From Chloroflexota bacterium (GTDB taxonomy: Bacteria > Chloroflexota > Anaerolineae > Aggregatilineales > Phototrophicaceae), in the NCBI GenBank assembly GCA_013388745.1, contig JACAER010000044.1:1-45128 (forward strand): a stretch of 45,128 nt of DNA. The letters are read 5' to 3'. The notes beneath the pieces were generated by a model. The model saw nothing but the letters and a program-made list of their open reading frames with translations, was not told the DNA's origin and ran no database searches. Position numbers and translations under genes: made by a program. Shown here one piece after another: positions 24,401 to 31,735 of this stretch (the stretch's first letter is position 1; the number at the start of each line of letters is the position of its first letter).

Positions 24401-24738
24401 TTCTTTCGGTAGAGCCGGCGGCAGCCGTCGTCAGCGGGCAGCAGGTGGTGCTGACACAGGCGCAGTTGGCGCCGGGCGGGCGCATCGTCCTCACGATCAG
24501 CGTGCGCGTCTCTGAAAACGCCACCGCGCAGGACTTCACCAACGAAGCCTGCTTCACCTACACGGGCGGCACACGCCAATGTGCGCGTTTCGCCTTCCTG
24601 GGTGTCAGCGGCCTGCCAGATACGGGCGAATCGCCGCTGGCCGCGCTGCGTTGGCTCCTGCCTGTTTTGCTGCTGGCGGGCATCGTGCTGCTGCTGATCG
24701 CCTGGCGGCGCGGGCACGCGCGGCGCTTGTCCCCTTAG
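21457..24738 (+). CDS. CSLREA / beta-helix / DUF11 surface protein with LPDTG sorting-type tail
   Basis: A 1093-residue exported protein. It starts with a signal peptide (RLSYALLVAAALVLALLLTRPVNA), followed by a CSLREA-type entry (GDGVCDIGGGICTLRAAIEEANA). Residues about 100-520 form a right-handed beta-helix of N-x-I-x-G-N-x-I turns, rich in Asn and Gly. A DUF11-type domain at about 630-750 (SKGDSPDPIVVGNTLSYTLN) leads into a Thr/Pro linker of about 75 residues, then two more DUF11-like domains. The C-terminus is LPDTG (1053-1057), a hydrophobic segment, and basic WRRGHARR, the layout of a sortase signal. A role as adhesin or stalk is likely. The start is GTG with a weak ribosome site. No sortase is in the window. 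Confidence 0.88.
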   Translation: MAFQRSWFAQHKRLSYALLVAAALVLALLLTRPVNAVTFIVTAAGDGGDAAPGDGVCDIGGGICTLRAAIEEANAFANAPPGTPDVITFAASFAFNPGAPYPAITEAVIIDGTSSPVQTINGAAAGLGANGFQINTGGSGSTIDGFVITGFSANGIFINDSANNRIGRTIISPGANVISGNGGNGILISGPTATGNIIQNNFIGLNTLGATALPNNGDGIALAVGANGNLIGGPGANEANYIAGNTGNGISIRNNLVGNTIQGNFIGFNITGGAFRTPVSNLLNGIYIEESRANIINGGNFIGGNVQNGIQITGINSQNNAISGNLIGNELPCNWAAPPPPAPAPAWGNGLSGVLITGSATNNTIGGGNNIYGNGGSGVLISGAGTNTNAVSSNTFGVAAGVFTRGNCANGVQIEINAANNNVTGNTIPFQLASGVALVTNAANNTISANNLTQNAADGVLLTTNAQNNLITTNSITANAGAGIAHLGGLGNRLFANAIDNNAGLGIDLNSDGITGNDVGDGDAGPNDLQNFPVLISALADLTTIQINGTLNSTPGTTFRLDFHYSPAADPSGNGEGAVFIGSANVTTDGAGNATFTFNFGVGVPAGSFVSATATNNTTNNTSEFATSIPITPPANLALSKGDSPDPIVVGNTLSYTLNVSNIGTGAANNVVLSDTLPPGVTFVSASAGCTEAGGVVTCNLGALGPGAATVVSISVIPNNPAIITNNASVSTTSIDIDPANNNAAQDTTVLSSPPTATFTPSPTLTPSRTPTFTRTPTNTATATFTATATFTPTFTRTPTNTPTATFTRTPTNTASPTFTRTPTRTPSSTPALAVTRVARDGNTIDITVNNVGESAANDVTVVENLGAGVRFQAASGSGPNQCLEVGGVVTCQIGTLQPGQSGGAQIQVTSNGVSPISGSGSVGAAGVTPVVIQSPFILKSADPPVVSPGDTLTYTVRVINPTNTTARNIRIEDSVPTTLTILSVEPAAAVVSGQQVVLTQAQLAPGGRIVLTISVRVSENATAQDFTNEACFTYTGGTRQCARFAFLGVSGLPDTGESPLAALRWLLPVLLLAGIVLLLIAWRRGHARRLSP
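23725..23950 (+). repeat. Degenerate tandem repeat encoding the Thr/Pro linker
   Basis: About 225 bases of near-repeats of TTCACGCGCACGCCCACC and variants encode TFTRTPTNT-like units. Such linkers are long, extended and probably glycosylated. The repeats invite length variation by slippage or misassembly. Confidence 0.8.
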
Positions 24739-24764
24739 TCCAGAAGTACAGGACATCAAACCTC

Positions 24765-25247
24765 ATGGAAACCAATACGCTCTTGTTGATCGGCGCCGGC
24801 TTTCTGGGAGCGCTGCTGGCGCTGTTTTTGCTGATTCGCATCATCAAGGGGCTGCTGCAAATCGCCTACTTGCTGCTGGTGCTGGGCGCCAGCGTGTTCG
24901 TGGCCTACTATCTGGGCACGCCCGAAGGCGCTAATCTGCTGCCGCCGACCATCACGCTCGATATGCGCCTGCTGCAAGCCGGCGTGGTGATCTTTTTGCC
25001 GCTGCTGTTGAGCGCCGTGATCGCGCTGCTGCTGTTTTTCGCGCGCCAGATTTTCGGCGGCGGCAAACGCCCCAAGACCGATCCGGCGCGCACGCCAGTT
25101 TCGCCCTTCCACCCGCCCACACCCGCAGAACTGGCGCGGATGCAGCGCACGGGTCGCACTCCCTATCCGCCACAACAGCAGTACCCGCCACAACAGCAGT
25201 ATCCGCCGCCGCAGTATCCGCCGCCGCCAAGTGACGAGCAGCCCTGA
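24765..25247 (+). CDS. Small membrane protein with a Pro/Gln-rich tail
   Basis: A 160-residue protein that I do not recognise as a family. It has three hydrophobic segments (LLLIGAGFLGALLALFLLIRII, LLQIAYLLLVLGASVFVAYYLG and LQAGVVIFLPLLLSAVIALLLFFA), then a cytoplasmic-looking basic/Pro stretch (GGGKRPKTDPARTPVSPFHPPTPAELARMQRTGR) and a tail of YPPQQQ / YPPPQ repeats. Such tails usually bind proteins or are disordered. It starts 26 bases after the surface-protein gene, so it is probably co-transcribed. The frame continues upstream without a stop, but only the ATG at 24765 begins after the preceding gene. Its stop is one base from that of the facing response regulator. Confidence 0.8.
   Translation: METNTLLLIGAGFLGALLALFLLIRIIKGLLQIAYLLLVLGASVFVAYYLGTPEGANLLPPTITLDMRLLQAGVVIFLPLLLSAVIALLLFFARQIFGGGKRPKTDPARTPVSPFHPPTPAELARMQRTGRTPYPPQQQYPPQQQYPPPQYPPPPSDEQP
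25164..25229 (+). repeat. Tandem repeat encoding YPPQQQ units
   Basis: Two 18-base units (25164-25181, 25182-25199) differ at one base and are followed by two 15-base units (25200-25214, 25215-25229), all inside the small membrane protein gene. Confidence 0.85.
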
Positions 25248-25248
25248 G

Positions 25249-26094
25249 CTACTGCGCGCGTTTCCAGAGCGTCGCCGCCGATTTTAGGTAGCGGTAGGTC
25301 AGCACGGTGTGAAAATCGGGTGGCAGCATCGAGGGCGATGAGATGCGCCACACAGCGGCATTCTGCTCGCTGGCGTTGACCTTGATGTAGAGCGTGTTGC
25401 CTTCGACGACATATTTATCGCCCTGATCGTTAAGCGTTACGCCGGGAACCAGATCCAGCCGTTCGCGCGCCTCCTGCGCTTCTTCGGCGCTGTAGACCAC
25501 TGTCCCCACCAGCTCGCCGTTCATCCACTGCGCGACCTTCATCGCCGGATCGTCATAATCGACTTCCAGCCGCACGGGCAGCGCGCGCATTTTCGCCCGC
25601 GAATCGGAGACCATAATCAGCTTATCCAGCGCCGCCGAAAGACTCATCGCCACCTGCATAAAGTAAAACTGGCGCACGCCGGCTTTAACGATCGAATACA
25701 ATTTGTCCTCGGTGGCTTCGATCTTGGAAAAGTAGCCGTTGATGTCGTAACGATCCATCACCATCCGCTCTGGCGCCACGCCGGGCTGCCCGGTGCGCAC
25801 ATAAATCTGCGTCAGGCGGTTGTTCATCATCTCGCGCAGATACCAGCAGAGTTCCAGCCCGGCGGCGTCAGTTTCCATCACCACGTCGATCACCGCGACG
25901 GCCACCATAGGCAGATCGCTGTCCGGGCGGCTGAATCTCTGGTGGAGCAGATCAATGGCCTGCGCCTTGCTGCTGGCCGTCACAATGTCCACCGGCACGC
26001 CGTAAACCTCGAAATTCTTCATCGTCAGCCGCGAGATCGCCAGCACATCCGGCTCATCGTCCACCACCAGAATCGGCCACGTTTTTTCCGTCAT
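25249..26094 (-). CDS. Response regulator with an unknown C-terminal domain
   Basis: A 281-residue protein. Residues 7-135 form a receiver domain: ILVVDDEPDVL with Asp12/Asp13, and phosphoacceptor Asp70 in VAVIDVVM. IYVRTGQPG supplies the conserved Thr, and the switch Lys appears as YFSKIEA. The C-terminal 150 residues contain a helical segment (SLSAALDKLIMVSDSRAK) and a beta-rich part (YVVEGNTLYIKVNA), with no recognisable DNA-binding or cyclic-di-nucleotide motif. The start at 26094 follows GGGGGCAAAC; an upstream TTG at 26106 is less likely. It follows the histidine kinase gene by 61 bases on the same strand and is its probable partner. Confidence 0.88.
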   Translation of the reverse strand: MTEKTWPILVVDDEPDVLAISRLTMKNFEVYGVPVDIVTASSKAQAIDLLHQRFSRPDSDLPMVAVAVIDVVMETDAAGLELCWYLREMMNNRLTQIYVRTGQPGVAPERMVMDRYDINGYFSKIEATEDKLYSIVKAGVRQFYFMQVAMSLSAALDKLIMVSDSRAKMRALPVRLEVDYDDPAMKVAQWMNGELVGTVVYSAEEAQEARERLDLVPGVTLNDQGDKYVVEGNTLYIKVNASEQNAAVWRISSPSMLPPDFHTVLTYRYLKSAATLWKRAQ

Positions 26095-26155
26095 GTTTGC
26101 CCCCAAAACAGTCTGCTGCTCCTAAAACTATCGCCCGAAACGCCAAAACTTTCAA

Positions 26156-27367
26156 CTACTCTTCGATAGTCTGCGGGAAGGCCAGAATCACGCTGGTGCC
26201 TGCTCCGACCGTCGATTCGAGGGTCACGCTGCCCTTAAGCCCGCTGGTCATCATGCTGTGGACGATGGCCAGCCCCAGCCCGGTGCCGCCCTCCGCGCGC
26301 CCGGTCGTGAAGAAGGGGTCAAACACGCGCGGCAGACTCTCCGGCGGGATGCCGCGCCCGTGATCGCGCACGACCACGATGTAAACCCCGCGCGTATCAT
26401 CCGCCGACAGCACCACTTGCGCCGCGCCGCCCACCTCGCGCGGGTAAGCGTAGCGCTCGATATTGGTCAGCAGATTGAGCAGCACTTGCGACAGATAACC
26501 GCGATACCCCAACCAGATGCGCGTGTGATCGCCCAGCGCATCCTGAAACTGAATGTCGATTTTGGCGCGGCGCGCGCTGATTTTGTACAGGCTGAGCGTT
26601 TCGATAATCACTTCGGCGATGTCCAGCCGTTTCTTGGTGTCGGCGATCTGGCTGACAGACACATTTTTGAAGCTCTGCACCAGCTTGTGCGCGCGCATCA
26701 CGTTGGCTTCCATCAGCGTCGCCGCTTCGACAATATCCTCAAAAATCGCGCGTGTTTTGCGGTCAAAGCCCACGTTGGTAAACACGTCGGATTGCAGGCG
26801 CTGTTTGATCAGACCCGCCGCCGTATTGATAATGCCCAGCGGCGTGTTCAATTCATGGGCGACGCCCGCCACCATCTGCGCCAGCGCGCGGTGACGCTCT
26901 AACTCCATCTCGCTCTGCAAGCGCTGTTTTTCCAGTTCCTCGCGCAGATAGCGCTCGGTCGAGGCGCGCATATCGCTGGTCAGCGCCGTGAACAGCCGCG
27001 TCAGCAGCGTCGGCGACGTTTGGATGAGCGACAAGAATGCCTGGCGCGAGAGAATAAAAAATTCGCACGGCAGCAGCGTCTTGACAGTGGCCGAACGCCG
27101 CCCCCCGTCCAGCACCGCCACCTCGCCAAAAAAATCGCCCGCGTGTTCGGTTTTCAATTCATACTGTTTGCCCGTTTCATCGTGTTTGAAGATCGACACA
27201 CTGCCGCTCAGGATAAAATAAACGTGTTCCGAATCATCGCCATCGCGAAAAACGATCTGGTCGCGTTCGATAGAGATCACCTGACCAAGCGCGGCTAACT
27301 GTGCGATCTGCTCATCGTCCAGATCGATAAAAATGGGCACAGCCTTTAATTTTTCGTCAATAGTCAA
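26156..27367 (-). CDS. Soluble histidine kinase with N-terminal cyclic-nucleotide-binding domain
   Basis: A 403-residue kinase without transmembrane segments. Residues 1-125 form a cNMP-binding (CRP-like) domain: IVFRDGDDSEHVYFILSGSVSIFK and the phosphate-cassette region GDFFGEVAVLDGGRRSATV. This is followed by a coiled linker, the H box with His171 (QMVAGVAHELNTPLGIINTA), the N box (LSQVLLNLLTNIERYA) and the G boxes (VRDHGRGIP, GGTGLGLAIVHSMM). A cyclic nucleotide is therefore the likely signal. The start is TTG at 27367 with GGGAG nine bases upstream; no ATG is available before the conserved domain. The response regulator lies downstream. Confidence 0.93.
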   Translation of the reverse strand: MTIDEKLKAVPIFIDLDDEQIAQLAALGQVISIERDQIVFRDGDDSEHVYFILSGSVSIFKHDETGKQYELKTEHAGDFFGEVAVLDGGRRSATVKTLLPCEFFILSRQAFLSLIQTSPTLLTRLFTALTSDMRASTERYLREELEKQRLQSEMELERHRALAQMVAGVAHELNTPLGIINTAAGLIKQRLQSDVFTNVGFDRKTRAIFEDIVEAATLMEANVMRAHKLVQSFKNVSVSQIADTKKRLDIAEVIIETLSLYKISARRAKIDIQFQDALGDHTRIWLGYRGYLSQVLLNLLTNIERYAYPREVGGAAQVVLSADDTRGVYIVVVRDHGRGIPPESLPRVFDPFFTTGRAEGGTGLGLAIVHSMMTSGLKGSVTLESTVGAGTSVILAFPQTIEE

Positions 27368-27529
27368 TCTACGTTACTCCCTACTGACGCACGCTCCCCA
27401 CATGCGGTCAGCAAAAGTTTGCCAACAGTTAGGATAATGTGCAACTTTTCAAACCATTGATGGGTCTATTACAACCGACAAAAATAGAAACGCTCATGTT
27501 ACGTAACGGTTGCCCCTCATCATCGTCCT

Positions 27530-27688
27530 GTGTCTGCGCGCTTATCAGTCGTGGATTTTGAACTGAATCCCCCGGACACGGCGAGTATCAATTGGGCCAT
27601 TGTCGCGCCGCCGGCGGGCGGGTCCGGCTATCTGGGGCCGAACGGGCTGTCGCTGAGCGACGGCTGCGCGCCGATACTGGCGCGCTAA
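27530..27688 (+). pseudogene. 52-codon open frame, possible gene remnant
   Basis: From GTG at 27530 to TAA the frame encodes about 52 residues including VVDFELNPPDTASINWAIVA and LSDGCAPILAR. Codon use looks like the neighbouring real genes and a terminator-like hairpin follows, but there is no ribosome site and no recognised family. It may be the surviving 3' end of a deleted gene, or a small secreted-type peptide. Confidence 0.3.
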
Positions 27689-27704
27689 CCCCCGCAAAAT
27701 AAAA

Positions 27705-27736
27705 GAAAGCGCCCGTCATAATACGGACGCCTTCTC
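27705..27736 (+). terminator. Terminator-like hairpin after the remnant
   Basis: GAAAGCGCCCGT (27705-27716) pairs with ACGGACGCCTTC (27723-27734) with two mismatches around CATAAT. The sequence beyond is T-rich in part. Confidence 0.4.
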
Positions 27737-27972
27737 TTCGAAAATCTATTTTAATAAATCTCTTCACCCGTCAGACATGCATCTTGTCCGCCTGACCCCA
27801 ACAGAGCGGATGCATTTGTGTACAAATTGATATAGTTGTTAAAAATCTGTTTACAACCTTTATTGTCATGCGCAAAGCGTTAAGCACCTAGTGATGTTTA
27901 TCATGCTTCTCTTGTGCAGAATGTCATATGCGCCGGCGCAGCTTTTTGGTCAAAGCTCATAAGCAGCATGTT
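27737..27972. other. AT-rich spacer between convergent genes
   Basis: About 235 bases, clearly lower in GC than the genes around it. No coding frame, tRNA or clear hairpin is visible. It lies downstream of the leftward glycosyltransferase operon. The rest of the 27368-27972 gap, upstream of the kinase gene, holds the remnant and hairpin listed separately. Confidence 0.4.
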
Positions 27973-30411
27973 TCAGCGTTCAACCACGAAAGACACTTCC
28001 AGCGTATAGCTGTCGCCCGCCGCCGCGCCGTCAATCGTCACAGGCACGCGCGCGCCATCGCTCAGGCGGTACATGGCGATCACCAGTCGATATCCGGCGC
28101 CCGCCGCCGTATCGGGGTTGCTGATGCTCAGCGTGCGCCGGTCTTGCACATACTCCGCCGGCGCCCAGAACAGCGTTGAATAGTAGTAGCGATCATCCGC
28201 GCGCGCCACCGGCCCATCATACACCTCACGCACACTGCCTTCGGCATCCACCAGATGCACGGCGATCATATAATCCGCATCCGCGCGCGCGATACTGTGC
28301 CAGTAGAGCGTGATCGGCACAGGGGCATCCGGGCGCAGCGTTTGCGTTTCCACAGCGCAGCCGTAAAACAGCGCGAAGCCGCCAAACAGCACTTCGGCGT
28401 CTGGCGTGCAGCCCGGCGTGAGCGCGGCGGGCGCACGATAGCGCGCGTCGAGGTCAAGGTAGTACAGTTCATAGAGAAAATCGTTATCCGCCAGTGTGGA
28501 AGACGAGATCATCACATAGTTCAGCGCGCGCGCCCCGGCCACTTCGTTGACCAGCGGGTGCACCCCGCGATACATACGTTCGCCCTCGAAACTGTAAACA
28601 TAGTGATTTCTGCCGCGCAGATCTTCCAGCCGTGTCGGCACATCTTCGATGTCGATCACATCCAGCGGGAAGAAAAACGGCAGGCGCTGCACACCCGGCG
28701 CCGCGACGTTCAGCGGCAGGCCGAAAACGCGCTTAAACTCTTGCAGCGCGAAAACGATGCGCATCAGCGCCCAATTGCCGGATTCATAGCGCAAAAAATC
28801 AGTGGGCATCGCGTAATCCCACATCCAGCCAGCGTGACGATCATACAGCGGGTTGACGATCCCCCAGAAGGCCAGCGCCAGCAGCGCCAGCGTGAGCCCC
28901 CGCCGCCCTGCGCCCAACCAGCGTTCGGGCGTCAGCCAGCGCGCCAGCACCAGCGCTGTCGGCATAATCAGCAGCGGCACGATGGCAAACGACAGGCGGT
29001 AATGATAGCTGTAGGAATAAAACCAGGTCACAAAATACGGCAGCGCCAGCAGCAGCAGCCAGCCGCTTTTTTGCGTATCTTCGCGCTGCGCAGCGGCCAA
29101 CAGGCGCGGACGCAGCGCCCACCACAGCAGCGCCGCCCCCGCCGCCAGCGCCGCATATTCCAACAGCAGCATACGGCGCGGGAACAGAAGCGACGGCAGC
29201 ACGGCCAACAAAACCAGCGCCACGCCCGGTATCGTGCGCCGCAGATAGCCGAAAAGTGCCTGTCGCTCGTGTGGCGCCAGATACAGCAGCAGCGCCGCCC
29301 CCGCCAGCAGCAGCCAGCCGAATTCGCTGCCGCTGCGCGCTGCCTGTGTCAGCCAGAAGCCTTCAGGCAGCACCAGCGGCGCGTGCCCCAACAGCACATT
29401 GCGCACATACCATACCCCGCCCAACGGAATGCACGCCAGCCCTGTCCAGAAAGCGACGCCGAAACGCGGCAGCCAGGCGCGCCAGCTCAGCCGCACGCGC
29501 AGCAAATCCGCCGCCAGCAGCAGCAGCACCCCCCACACAAAAGCCCCCGCCGTCGGTTTTGTCCACAGCGCGATTCCCAGCACGAAACCCGCCAGCAGCG
29601 CGTAACGCCGGTTGGGCGCGCGCCACGCCAGCAGGAAAAAGGCCGCCGCCAGCGTGAACAAAAACGCCAGCGGAATCTCCAGATCGCCAAAGCGCGACCA
29701 TTCGCCGACATGCGGATAAAACGCCCAGATGGCGGCGGCATAAAAACCCGTGCGCCGGTTGAACAGCCGCGCGCCCAGCACATAGGCCGCCAGAATGCTC
29801 CCCAGATGCAGATACGGCAGCACCGCGCGCGCCGCGTGGTCATCGATTCCGCCCATGCTTACGATTTGCAGATAGCTGAATTGCAGCGGCAAAAACTGCG
29901 GGTAATAGCCAATATGCGCCGGGATATTCCCCACCAGCGTGTAGAGACGGCCTTGATAGCCGTACACCCACATCTCGTCGTAGGCCATATGCGGCCAGTA
30001 GGCCACGTTCAGCCAGCGAATCGCCAGCGCCACGACGATCAGCGCCATAATCAGCTTTTCATCGAAGACCAGCGTCTTAAGCCAGAGCGCCGGGCGCGCC
30101 TGCCGGAAAACTGAAAACTGACCGCCGAAAACCCTCCACACCAGTCCCCAGCCGGCCAGCGCCAGCGCAGCGCTGCCGCCCAGTATCCATTCTGTGCGCA
30201 GCAAAGCGGCATTCGGCACGCTGCCCAGCACGAACATCCAGGCCGTCAGCAGCGCCGGCCCCGTCGCCAGCGTGAGCGCCGCCACCAGCGCCGCTTGGCG
30301 GCGATCGGCGCGCGGCAGCAGCAGCAGCGCCCACGGCAGCCCCACGCCCACAAACATCCACAGCAGCCCCGGCGTCGCGGCCAGTGTCGAATTGATCCAA
30401 TAAGGCAGCAT
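27973..30411 (-). CDS. GT39-type membrane glycosyltransferase with C-terminal beta-sandwich
   Basis: An 812-residue GT-C fold protein. After three N-terminal hydrophobic segments comes the family core: WPHMAYDEMWVYGYQGRLY, with the acidic Asp-Glu pair expected for PMT/ArnT enzymes, followed by AARAVLPYLHLGSILAAYVLGARLF and FYAAAIWAFYPHVGEWSRFGDLEIPLAFLFTL. About 12 membrane segments end near residue 560. The last 150 residues (PDAPVPITLYWHSIARADADYMIAVHLVDAEG) form a soluble beta-sandwich often seen at the end of such proteins in Chloroflexota. It probably transfers a lipid-linked sugar outside the membrane. The start may be GTG 30417 or ATG 30411. It lies 18 bases after the methyltransferase gene and shares its promoter. 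Confidence 0.85.
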   Translation of the reverse strand: MLPYWINSTLAATPGLLWMFVGVGLPWALLLLPRADRRQAALVAALTLATGPALLTAWMFVLGSVPNAALLRTEWILGGSAALALAGWGLVWRVFGGQFSVFRQARPALWLKTLVFDEKLIMALIVVALAIRWLNVAYWPHMAYDEMWVYGYQGRLYTLVGNIPAHIGYYPQFLPLQFSYLQIVSMGGIDDHAARAVLPYLHLGSILAAYVLGARLFNRRTGFYAAAIWAFYPHVGEWSRFGDLEIPLAFLFTLAAAFFLLAWRAPNRRYALLAGFVLGIALWTKPTAGAFVWGVLLLLAADLLRVRLSWRAWLPRFGVAFWTGLACIPLGGVWYVRNVLLGHAPLVLPEGFWLTQAARSGSEFGWLLLAGAALLLYLAPHERQALFGYLRRTIPGVALVLLAVLPSLLFPRRMLLLEYAALAAGAALLWWALRPRLLAAAQREDTQKSGWLLLLALPYFVTWFYSYSYHYRLSFAIVPLLIMPTALVLARWLTPERWLGAGRRGLTLALLALAFWGIVNPLYDRHAGWMWDYAMPTDFLRYESGNWALMRIVFALQEFKRVFGLPLNVAAPGVQRLPFFFPLDVIDIEDVPTRLEDLRGRNHYVYSFEGERMYRGVHPLVNEVAGARALNYVMISSSTLADNDFLYELYYLDLDARYRAPAALTPGCTPDAEVLFGGFALFYGCAVETQTLRPDAPVPITLYWHSIARADADYMIAVHLVDAEGSVREVYDGPVARADDRYYYSTLFWAPAEYVQDRRTLSISNPDTAAGAGYRLVIAMYRLSDGARVPVTIDGAAAGDSYTLEVSFVVER

Positions 30412-30429
30412 AAGCACAGTCAGGTCTGG

Positions 30430-31254
30430 TTACTTTTTGCGCGGGCAGCGCATCGCCAGCGTCGCGCCGAAGTAATTGCCAACCAGGTAATAGAGCAGCG
30501 GTTTGTGTGGGAAGTGTTCCAGAAATGCTTTCAGCAGCTTGAGCTTGAGCGTTGGGTTTACGTCGCACAGATCACGGCGCGCCTCAATATAAGCAGCGGT
30601 ATCGTCTTCCCACCTCTCGAAGTAGTACTCCATGAGCATGACCACTTCGTTTTTCAGGCGATAGTAGGTGAAATCGCGCATGTACTGTTCCCAGTAGACG
30701 GCGCTTTCATAGCTATTTTTCCCCGCCTCTTTCGGGCGCAGCCCCAGCGCATAAAACGGGCGCAGATAATTGACGCGCGCCTGCCCCGGTGGTATCCAAT
30801 GCGCGAACGGAATCTTGAGATGAAACTCGATGGGCACGCTGGCAAAGGGAAACAGCGCAATCAGCATCCCCTCAGGCCGCAGTACGCGCGCGCATTCCTC
30901 GAACATCCTATCCATGAAACGCACATGCTCAAACACCTGATTGGCGAAAATGACATCGAACGTATTATCGGCGAAAGGGATGGTGCGCTCATCGACCGAT
31001 TGGATAAAGCGTTCCTGATAATCGTCGGGGTACAGTTTGGAGACGACCGGATAGACCACGCTCTTGTTGAGCGCAATATCGTAGCCGTACTGGTCATAAC
31101 CGTCGGGGTGCAGCGCCTGCGTGGTGATCGCGCCGCCGCAGCCCATATTCAGCACCTTCAGCGGCGCGCTGCGCTCGGCAGCAAACGCCTGAATTTTACG
31201 GGCGATATACAAGGTTGTCGCGGAATTCCAGGGACGGTCAGTCGCAGCAATCAT
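30430..31254 (-). CDS. SAM-dependent methyltransferase (type 11)
   Basis: A 274-residue class-I methyltransferase. Motif I is LKVLNMGCGGAITTQAL, motif II/III lies around DERTIPFADNTFDVIFANQVFEHVRF, and post-motif III is RVLRPEGMLIALFPFA. The C-terminal half (HWIPPGQARVNYLRPFYALG) is the substrate-specific part. Small-molecule or lipid/sugar methylation is likely; the operon with a membrane glycosyltransferase points to a glycan or glycolipid intermediate (inference). The start at 31254 follows GAGG; an in-frame ATG at 31302 lies inside the promoter region and is rejected. Confidence 0.9.
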   Translation of the reverse strand: MIAATDRPWNSATTLYIARKIQAFAAERSAPLKVLNMGCGGAITTQALHPDGYDQYGYDIALNKSVVYPVVSKLYPDDYQERFIQSVDERTIPFADNTFDVIFANQVFEHVRFMDRMFEECARVLRPEGMLIALFPFASVPIEFHLKIPFAHWIPPGQARVNYLRPFYALGLRPKEAGKNSYESAVYWEQYMRDFTYYRLKNEVVMLMEYYFERWEDDTAAYIEARRDLCDVNPTLKLKLLKAFLEHFPHKPLLYYLVGNYFGATLAMRCPRKK

Positions 31255-31287
31255 GCCTGCCTCACGTGCGCTAGCCGATCGCGCGTC

Positions 31288-31316
31288 ATTGTACGGGAGC
31301 AAAAAGGAGAATGCAA
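31288..31316 (-). promoter_or_regulatory. Promoter of the methyltransferase-glycosyltransferase operon
   Basis: On the minus strand TTGCAT (31316-31311), exactly 17 bases, then TACAAT (31293-31288). The predicted start is about 30 bases before the ATG at 31254. Confidence 0.6.
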
Positions 31317-31374
31317 CTGCTGCGAATCACCATGCCCGCATGGCAGCGCCGCTGCGCACGCCCCATCCGTTGAT

Positions 31375-31678
31375 TTACTGCTGGGCAGCAGCCGCGTCTT
31401 CGAACTCGACTGTGGCCTAGACATCGGCCAGCGTGCAGCGAAGCGAAGCAAGCGCGATCACCGCCTGCTGGTCGCTGCCCAAAATGTTGCACGAGCGCTT
31501 TTGGAGCTGTGCAGCCAGGCTGCTTGATGTGTACATCGCGATACGATTGTGGTTGGGGCTGACGCCGGCCATCGCATAAATCTCGCCCGCATAATAACTC
31601 GTGCTTGATCTCACTCTTTTCTTCAAATTCAAGCTAGGCTGCTGCCGTCCAATGCTGCGCGTTGGGCGAGGCTGACAT
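31375..31678 (-). pseudogene. Uma2-family (DUF820) endonuclease pseudogene
   Basis: The relic keeps a complete start: AGGAGG eight bases before ATG (31678), then MSASPNAQHWTAA as in Uma2 proteins. It is then broken by small indels: FEEKSEIKHE is in one frame, and the following YYAGEIYAMAGVSPNHNRIA is in another, shifted by one base near 31597. After GSD the catalytic middle is missing, and the frame jumps directly to the family's C-terminal VIALASLRCTLADV. That in turn runs into TAG (31417-31419) where Tyr is expected, followed by ATVEFEDAAAAQQ. Intact members are about 190 residues with a PD-(D/E)xK fold; this copy lacks the active site and is dead. Confidence 0.85.
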
Positions 31679-31735
31679 TAGGGATACCTCCTCGATCACG
31701 CTCAGTGTACAACAAATCGCTGACAGCGGTATCGG

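Noticed and set aside
27737..27972. tRNA or small RNA gene in the AT-rich spacer
   Set aside because: No cloverleaf with a T-loop GGTTCGAATCC-type sequence and no promoter-terminator pair is visible.
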